From assembly GCA_958295715.1 (NCBI GenBank), contig OY282371.1, forward strand, positions 372,001 through 436,000: a DNA stretch of 64,000 nt, given 5' to 3'. Under the pieces are notes generated by a model. It worked only from the letters and a program-made list of their open reading frames with translations, searched no databases and was not told the DNA's origin. Source of the DNA: an uncultured Dehalococcoidia bacterium (GTDB taxonomy: Bacteria > Chloroflexota > Dehalococcoidia > Lucifugimonadales > GCA-2712585). Shown here one piece after another: positions 59,612 to 64,000 of this stretch (within the stretch, counting starts at the first letter, position 1; every line of letters starts with the position of its first letter). Both the position numbers and the translations under genes were made by a program.

Positions 59612-61273
59612 ATGTCGTCAAGAAACAACATAATCCTCACGGGCTTCTCCGGCTCCGGCAAGTCGCGGGTGGGGGCAGAGGTGGCGCGGGTCCTTGGCTG
59701 GCGGTTCATTGACACCGACTCGGAGATAGTCCGGCGCGCCGGCAAGCCCATCGCCGGTATCTTTTCTCAGGATGGCGAGGCGGCCTTTCGCAGGTTGGAA
59801 CGGGAGGCCCTGGCCGAGGCCTGCTCCGGCTCTGAGCGGGTGATATCCGCCGGCGGCGGCATCCTGACCGGCGCCGGGAACCGGCGGCTGGTCCTGGAGA
59901 GCGGCTTGGTGGTCGGTCTGGAGGCCGCCCCGGAAACGATACATCGCCGCCTTGCGGCCCATGGCGCCGGCGAAGGCGCGGAGTCGAGGCCCCTTCTCAC
60001 CGGGCCAGACCCCTTGGAGCGCGTCAGAACGCTTAAGGAACGGCGCCAGTCCTCCTACGCAGCCGTCCACTGGACCATCCACACGGACCATCTTACCGAG
60101 GCGCAGGTGGCCGCCGAGGTCATACGCGCCAAGCAGCTACTGGGCGCCAGGGTGACGGGCGGGGTCTTTGGGGGCGGGGAATTGGCCGCCGTGGTGACTC
60201 ACGCCAACGGCAGCTATCCCATTCTGGTGGGTTGGGGGCTGCTGGACTCCCTGGGGGATAGGCTGAGGCGCATGGGCATCGACGGGCCTGTTTACATAAT
60301 CAGCGACGAGAACGTGTTCCCCCGCTACGGCAGGCAGGCCCAGCGCTCATTGCAGAGGGCTGAAATCGAGGCCCACAGCTTCACCGTGCCGCCTGGTGAG
60401 TCGAGCAAGTCCTTAAGCATGGCCCAGGCCATCTACTCCTGGCTGGCGAGCCGCCGCGCCGAGCGCCGCAGCGTCATCGCGGCGGTGGGTGGCGGGGTGG
60501 TGGGCGACCTGGCCGGGTACGTGGCCGCCACCTACCTCAGGGGCATGCCCTTCATCCAGGTTCCCACCAGCATGGCCGCCATGGTTGACGCGTCTATTGG
60601 CGGGAAGGTTGCGGTCAACCTGCCCCAGGCCAAGAACCTGGTGGGAGCCTTCTACCAGCCCCGGCTTGTCTTGGCGGACCCCCAGACGTTGACCTCTTTG
60701 GGAAGGCGGGAACTGGCCGAGGGCTGGGCTGAGGCGATAAAGCACGGGTTCATCATGGACGCCGGATTGGTGTCCGTCTTCGAGAGCCGCGCCGCCGAAC
60801 TGATGGCCTTGGAGCCGGGCATATCCACGGAGGTCATTCGAAGGAGCATAGCCATCAAGGCGGGGGTGGTGTCGGAGGATGAGCGGGAGACCCTGGGTAG
60901 GCGCATACTTCTGAACTACGGCCACACCATCGGCCACGCGCTGGAGGCCTCCACCGGCTACGGCGCCTACCTGCACGGCGAGGCGGTGGCCGTTGGGATG
61001 ATGGGCGCCGCGGAGTTGAGCCGGCTTGCGGGCTTGATGGACGCCGCCGAAGTCCAACGCCAGCGAGACGTTCTAGAGATGTTTGGCCTGCCCCTCAAGG
61101 CGACGGGGGTTGACCTGGAGCAGGCGCTGGCCGCCATGTCCTTGGACAAGAAGTCGTCGGGCGGGAGCATTAGATGGGTGCTTCTGGACGGGATTGGCAA
61201 GGCGGTCGCCAGAAGCGACGTGCCCATAGACCGGGTGATGGAGGTCGTGCGGGGGCTGGTTCGAGAAAGTTGA
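59612..61273 (+). CDS. aroKB: Bifunctional shikimate kinase / 3-dehydroquinate synthase (AroK-AroB fusion)
   Basis: 553 residues from the ATG at 59612. Residues 1-170 are shikimate kinase: LTGFSGSGKSRVG (P-loop), DTDSEIVRRAGKPI, and VISAGGGILTGAGN. Residues 185-553 are 3-dehydroquinate synthase: VIAAVGGGVVGDLAGYVAATYLRG (NAD-binding glycine-rich loop), MVDASIGGKVAVNLPQAKNLVG, and GHTIGHALEASTGYGAYLHGEAV with the zinc ligands. No linker stop separates them. The two activities are steps 2 and 5 of the shikimate pathway. The gene follows aroC by 47 bases. Confidence 0.95.
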   Translation: MSSRNNIILTGFSGSGKSRVGAEVARVLGWRFIDTDSEIVRRAGKPIAGIFSQDGEAAFRRLEREALAEACSGSERVISAGGGILTGAGNRRLVLESGLVVGLEAAPETIHRRLAAHGAGEGAESRPLLTGPDPLERVRTLKERRQSSYAAVHWTIHTDHLTEAQVAAEVIRAKQLLGARVTGGVFGGGELAAVVTHANGSYPILVGWGLLDSLGDRLRRMGIDGPVYIISDENVFPRYGRQAQRSLQRAEIEAHSFTVPPGESSKSLSMAQAIYSWLASRRAERRSVIAAVGGGVVGDLAGYVAATYLRGMPFIQVPTSMAAMVDASIGGKVAVNLPQAKNLVGAFYQPRLVLADPQTLTSLGRRELAEGWAEAIKHGFIMDAGLVSVFESRAAELMALEPGISTEVIRRSIAIKAGVVSEDERETLGRRILLNYGHTIGHALEASTGYGAYLHGEAVAVGMMGAAELSRLAGLMDAAEVQRQRDVLEMFGLPLKATGVDLEQALAAMSLDKKSSGGSIRWVLLDGIGKAVARSDVPIDRVMEVVRGLVRES

Positions 61274-61292
61274 GCCTGTAGGGAGGCGCGTA

Positions 61293-62279
61293 GTGGAACG
61301 AAGCTTTGGAGATCACGTCTTCGAGGGCCTTGGGGCCATTGAGCCGGAGCGGGACGAGGGAGGCGCCATTCGTGAAGTGGGGCCTAAGTCGTCAGAAGGG
61401 CTACACAGGTACGGCGCGGGGCCATTTTGCCGGTTTTCGATAGCTCGGGGCTGGTTGAGCGGCGGCGTTTACGTCGTTACGTCCGGAGCCGCGCCGCGTT
61501 ACGTTGGCATGTGCCACAACCTCAACAGGATTTGGAAACATGTGGGCGGCATAACGCCAGCGTCGGTCCGAAAGGGAGGGCAGCAGACCTATTGCCGGAT
61601 AAACAACCTGATACTCGGTGAAGCCAAGCGTGGAACGGAGGTGGCCCTGTGGTTCCGCGCCGTTAGGAGCGACGCAGACCGCGCGGGTCTCAAGGCGAAG
61701 CTGCTCGCCGAACTGAACCCGCCCTGGAACGGGACAGTCCGGGCCTCCCGGCCTACTCCCCGCGCGTCCTCAATCAGACGCCCTACGGAGCCTGTAGGGA
61801 GGCGCGCAGTGGAACGCAGCTTTGGAGGCCGCGTCTTTCAAGACGTTGGGGCGATAGAGCCGGAGCGTGACGGGCGCGGCGAGGTCATCGCGTATATGCC
61901 TCAGTCCAGATATCCCAATCAGGGCAGCCTGTCGCTGCACAGTTACGGCAAGGGGCCATTTTGCCGGTTTTCGATTGCTCAGGACTGGCAGCGCGGCGGC
62001 GTCTACGTTCTTGCCGACGCTGGCGGCTCTCCCCTATACGTAGGCGAGTGTAAAGACTTGAAGAACCAATGGGGATCGGGGGGCTTCGGCCTTATATCGC
62101 CTGCGAACTGTTACAAAGGCGGTCAGCAGACCCATTGCCGGATAAACAACTGGATATACGAGGGAGTTAGGGCCGGCGCCAAGTTCAAACTGTGGTTCCG
62201 CGCTGTTAGAAACGACGCAGACCGCGCGGGTCTCAAGAAGAAACTGCTTTTTGAACTGAACCCGCCCTGGAACAGGTAG
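61293..62279 (+). CDS. Tandem GIY-YIG nuclease-like protein
   Basis: 328 residues from GTG 61293 with GGGAGG 7 bases upstream. Two similar halves (about 1-145 and 173-328) each start ERSFG-VF-GAIEPERD and contain a GIY-YIG-like core: GGVYVVTSGAAPRYVGMC-NL in half 1 and GGVYVLADAGGSPLYVGECKDL in half 2. Each then has a GGQQT-CRINN block, LWFRAVR and ELNPPWN near its end. In this family Arg and Glu following the GIY-YIG strand are catalytic, but I cannot place both with certainty. A second in-frame GTG at 61809, preceded by the same GGGAGG sequence, could produce a 156-residue second half alone. The role is unknown; a mobile or defence origin is possible. Confidence 0.75.
   Translation: MERSFGDHVFEGLGAIEPERDEGGAIREVGPKSSEGLHRYGAGPFCRFSIARGWLSGGVYVVTSGAAPRYVGMCHNLNRIWKHVGGITPASVRKGGQQTYCRINNLILGEAKRGTEVALWFRAVRSDADRAGLKAKLLAELNPPWNGTVRASRPTPRASSIRRPTEPVGRRAVERSFGGRVFQDVGAIEPERDGRGEVIAYMPQSRYPNQGSLSLHSYGKGPFCRFSIAQDWQRGGVYVLADAGGSPLYVGECKDLKNQWGSGGFGLISPANCYKGGQQTHCRINNWIYEGVRAGAKFKLWFRAVRNDADRAGLKKKLLFELNPPWNR
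61789..61811 (+). promoter_or_regulatory. Internal duplicated ribosome-binding site and GTG start
   Basis: The sequence around the primary start (GCCTGTAGGGAGGCGCG, then a GTG, 61275-61295) recurs at 61789-61811 in front of the second half of the GIY-YIG gene, in the same frame. It is either a relic of the tandem duplication or a working second start. Confidence 0.6.
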
Positions 62280-62293
62280 CCGGGGCTTCCGGC

Positions 62294-63100
62294 CTACTCC
62301 CTCACGTCCTTAATCAGGTACTTTATGGCGCCTTTGGGGAGGTTGACGTTAACCACTTTTCCGGCGGGCTCGTTCAGAAGGGCCTTCCCCACGGGTGACT
62401 CGCTGGATATCTTGCCCTCCCTGGGGTTGGCCTCCCTGGGGTGAACCACGACATACTCATGGGAGGACTTGCGCCCGATATCCGTCAGGATGACCCTTTT
62501 GCCTATGGTCACGCGGTCTTTTTTGGCTGAGGACTTGGCGGCGACCACGGCGGAGTTCAGGGTGTGCTCCAACTCCCTAATCCGGGACTCCACGAACCCC
62601 TGGCGCTCCTTGGCCGCGTCCAAGGGCGCGTTCTCGCGGAAGTCCTTGTCGGCCATGGCCCGGCCAATGTCGTCCACGACCCGAATCCGCTCGGCCTTCA
62701 GGTTGTCAAGCTCGGCGGTAAGCTTCAGGTGGCCCTCCTTGGTCAGTTCCGCCGCGGCCGCGGCCTCCGCCTGGGTTCGCTGGGCCTTGGCGCGGCTCTT
62801 GTTCTTGGGCGCTCGGATGTGGGACGCCAGGCTGTGGGTAACGAGCTTTTCCTTCTTCAAGTAGGAGAGGAAGGCCTTTACCGGCTCCAACTTCTTGGCC
62901 ACGTCGCCGCCCCGCTGGCTCACCCATTCGCAGTAGGAGGCCGCGTCTTGGGGGGTCAGGGAGTCTAGGGAGCCTGAGGCGCCGTACCACTGCACAAATC
63001 TGTTGAGGTCCTGGGATACCTTCTTCAGCTGGCCGTCTTTGAGCCTGCTTACGTACTGGGTATAGGCTGTGTTGAGGGCCAAGCCCTGATTTTCTGCCAC
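62294..63100 (-). CDS. GreA/GreB-family transcription elongation factor fused to a recombinase-type core-binding domain
   Basis: 268 residues from GTG 63098-63100, with AAAGGAG-type sequence upstream. Residues 10-88 look like the SAM-like N-terminal DNA-binding domain of tyrosine recombinases (YVSRLKDGQLKKVSQDLNRF, LTPQDAASYCEWV, VKAFLSYLKKEKLV), and lack the recombinase catalytic domain. After a basic/alanine-rich linker (to about 115) follows a normal Gre factor: coiled coil with DFRENAPLDAAKERQGFVE near residue 152, where Asp and Glu are the tip acids that help backtracked RNA polymerase cleave RNA, then the C-terminal FKBP-like domain (VGKALLNEPAGKVVNVNLP). Typical GreA has about 158 residues; this N-terminal addition is unusual. 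Confidence 0.85.
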   Translation of the reverse strand: MAENQGLALNTAYTQYVSRLKDGQLKKVSQDLNRFVQWYGASGSLDSLTPQDAASYCEWVSQRGGDVAKKLEPVKAFLSYLKKEKLVTHSLASHIRAPKNKSRAKAQRTQAEAAAAAELTKEGHLKLTAELDNLKAERIRVVDDIGRAMADKDFRENAPLDAAKERQGFVESRIRELEHTLNSAVVAAKSSAKKDRVTIGKRVILTDIGRKSSHEYVVVHPREANPREGKISSESPVGKALLNEPAGKVVNVNLPKGAIKYLIKDVRE

Positions 63101-63212
63101 TCGGCTCCCGCTCCTTTGCGCTTAGTAGGTTATGGGTGAACTGTATACATATATGTTTGCCGGGTGAGGGATGGATGGAAAGGCTGGTCGTCCGTCCCTT
63201 CATTCGCCCTTT

Positions 63213-63224
63213 GTTCAATTGAAC
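63213..63224. promoter_or_regulatory. 12-bp perfect palindrome at the predicted start of the Gre transcript
   Basis: GTTCAATTGAAC is fully symmetric and overlaps the position where transcription from the promoter at 63232-63260 would begin, a typical place for an operator. No regulator is known. Confidence 0.4.
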
Positions 63225-63231
63225 TTAGGCT

Positions 63232-63260
63232 AGCATACCAACTTACGGCGTTCTTGGCAA
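63232..63260 (-). promoter_or_regulatory. Sigma70-type promoter of the Gre-fusion gene
   Basis: TTGCCA (63260-63255), a 17-base spacer and TATGCT (63237-63232) on the minus strand. The leader to the GTG at 63100 is about 125 bases. Confidence 0.65.
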
Positions 63261-63299
63261 AGGGGCCAAGGCTGGTGGCGCCGGCGTGCGCGCCGGTGG

Positions 63300-63745
63300 C
63301 CGCCAACCCGGGTGGGGGGATGGATTCCCGCCTCCCCCTCCCCGTCATCCCCGCCCGCCCGCCCCGTCATTCCCGCTCCACCCCGTCATCCTGGCCCACC
63401 CTCCCGTCATTCCCGCGAAGGCGGGAATCCATCTTTCCCGATTCGCTGCTAACGCCAGCGTCCTCCTCTGACAGAACTCCGGGTTGGGCCGGCAGGCCGA
63501 GCCGGGGGCATGACAGCGACACATTGGCCGTTTTGCTATGGGGCCTTCCTGGATTCCCGTTTTCACGGGAATGACGGATGGGAAGAAGGGGAATGACGGA
63601 AAGGGGGTGGGAATCGAGAAGCGCCCAATGCAGAACCAACGCTCCGCAAAACAAAAATGGGCGCACGCGCCCTTCCCGCCTGCGCGGGAATGACGGAAAG
63701 GAGGGGCGGGAATGACGGATAAGAGGGCGGGGAGCGGGAAGGGCG
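63300..63745. repeat. Intergenic cluster of GTCATTCCCG palindromes
   Basis: Between the Gre promoter and the partial gene at 63812 there is no supported gene. The stretch holds short half-palindromes near 63345-63400, a family I composite copy (63406-63577), a family II copy (63621-63694, minus) and GC-rich single half-sites. Confidence 0.8.
63406..63577 (-). repeat. Composite MITE-like repeat, family I, copy 4
   Basis: 172 bp in the orientation of the copy at 35452: GTCATTCCCG, GGCGGGAATCCATC, TAACGCCAGCGTCCTCCTC, GACAGCGACACATTGG, GGGGCCTTCCTGGATTCCCG and CGGGAATGAC. The right-hand hairpin has a TTTTCA-type loop, as in other palindromes of the window. Confidence 0.75.
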
Positions 63746-63798
63746 GATGGGAGGCCGGCCCTCGCCGTCCATAGGTGGCCTGACGGTTGGGCATAGGG

Positions 63799-63804
63799 TA
63801 TAAT
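63799..63804 (+). promoter_or_regulatory. -10 element placed for a leaderless transcript
   Basis: TATAAT at 63799-63804 would start transcription near 63811, at or next to the ATG at 63812. No -35 of good quality is found at the usual distance. Confidence 0.45.
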
Positions 63805-63811
63805 TAACATA

Positions 63812-64000
63812 ATGGTTATCGCGGTTCTGGCGTGGGTTAGTGATGCAGAGAGTCAAGCCGGTCTGGACGCCCTCAAGGGGGATGGCGTTAGCCTTGCCTT
63901 TGTAGACGGGGCCGGCGGCGCTGAAGGGTTGGAGGGGGCGGGCGGTCTTTTTATCGCCGGCGGCGGGACGGGCCAGGGTAGGCCCCGGCCCGGCGGCGTC
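63812..64000 (+). CDS. Unidentified protein, 5' fragment (runs off the window)
   Basis: The ATG at 63812 opens a frame through the last base (63 codons). The peptide begins MVIAVLAWVSDAESQAGLDAL and continues with VSLAFVDGAGG and GGLFIAGGG, a strand-helix-strand pattern with glycine-rich turns. Too little is visible to name a family. It has no Shine-Dalgarno, in keeping with a leaderless mRNA from the TATAAT at 63799. Confidence 0.55.
   Translation, partial: MVIAVLAWVSDAESQAGLDALKGDGVSLAFVDGAGGAEGLEGAGGLFIAGGGTGQGRPRPGGV

Overview
The window is GC-rich, densely coded chromosomal DNA. It carries an alternative complex III (ACIII) operon, cytochrome c maturation genes, two luciferase-like flavin/F420 oxidoreductases, several metal-dependent amidohydrolases, DUF1800 and NHL-repeat proteins, and a fused shikimate kinase/3-dehydroquinate synthase. 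This combination suggests a marine or soil Chloroflexota, possibly of the Dehalococcoidia/SAR202 type. The assignment is an inference from gene content; there is no rRNA gene to test it.

Layout. 1-9370 (minus): one long operon from a TTGACA promoter, encoding a small membrane protein, pentaheme ActA, ActB split into two genes, two NrfD-type quinol subunits, ActD, the ActE cytochrome, then CcmH and CcmF. 9404-15313 (minus): a flavin oxidoreductase, a 20-residue Cys-rich micro-ORF and a MoxR/DUF58/transglutaminase operon. 15507-20495 (plus): small unknown proteins, a second flavin oxidoreductase, an SDR, an O-methyltransferase and a lipoprotein cyclophilin. 20515-20916 (minus): a rhodanese whose catalytic position is an in-frame TGA followed by a SECIS-like hairpin, a predicted selenoprotein. 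21593-35281: an ABC exporter, a stress protein, amidohydrolases, DUF1800 and NHL proteins, and AIM24. 35691-40385 (minus): a membrane glycosyltransferase-like protein with a 17-base G tract, a CBS/CorC protein and GlmU. 40553-44213: two tRNAs, small proteins, an SDR and a threonine synthase-like enzyme. 44379-53175: DnaE, an epimerase, an amidohydrolase, FolC and a FabF-type synthase. 54212-62279: alaS-ruvX-aroE-aroC-aroKB and a tandem GIY-YIG protein. 62294-63100: a Gre factor fused to a recombinase-type core-binding domain.

Genes that work together: the ACIII genes form a quinol:electron-acceptor oxidoreductase whose c-type cytochromes need CcmF/CcmH. MoxR, DUF58 and the transglutaminase form a known three-gene module. 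AroE, AroC and AroKB supply consecutive chorismate-pathway steps.

Most long intergenic gaps (20946-21541, 28529-29072, 35282-35690, 43450-43988, 53176-53838, 63261-63798) hold no gene. They are filled with short palindromes of the type GTCATTCCCG...CGGGAATGAC, some arranged as roughly 160-172 bp MITE-like composites. The most notable items are the selenocysteine rhodanese, the Gre fusion, the MITE-like family, the G tract, the split ActB and the duplicated GIY-YIG gene.
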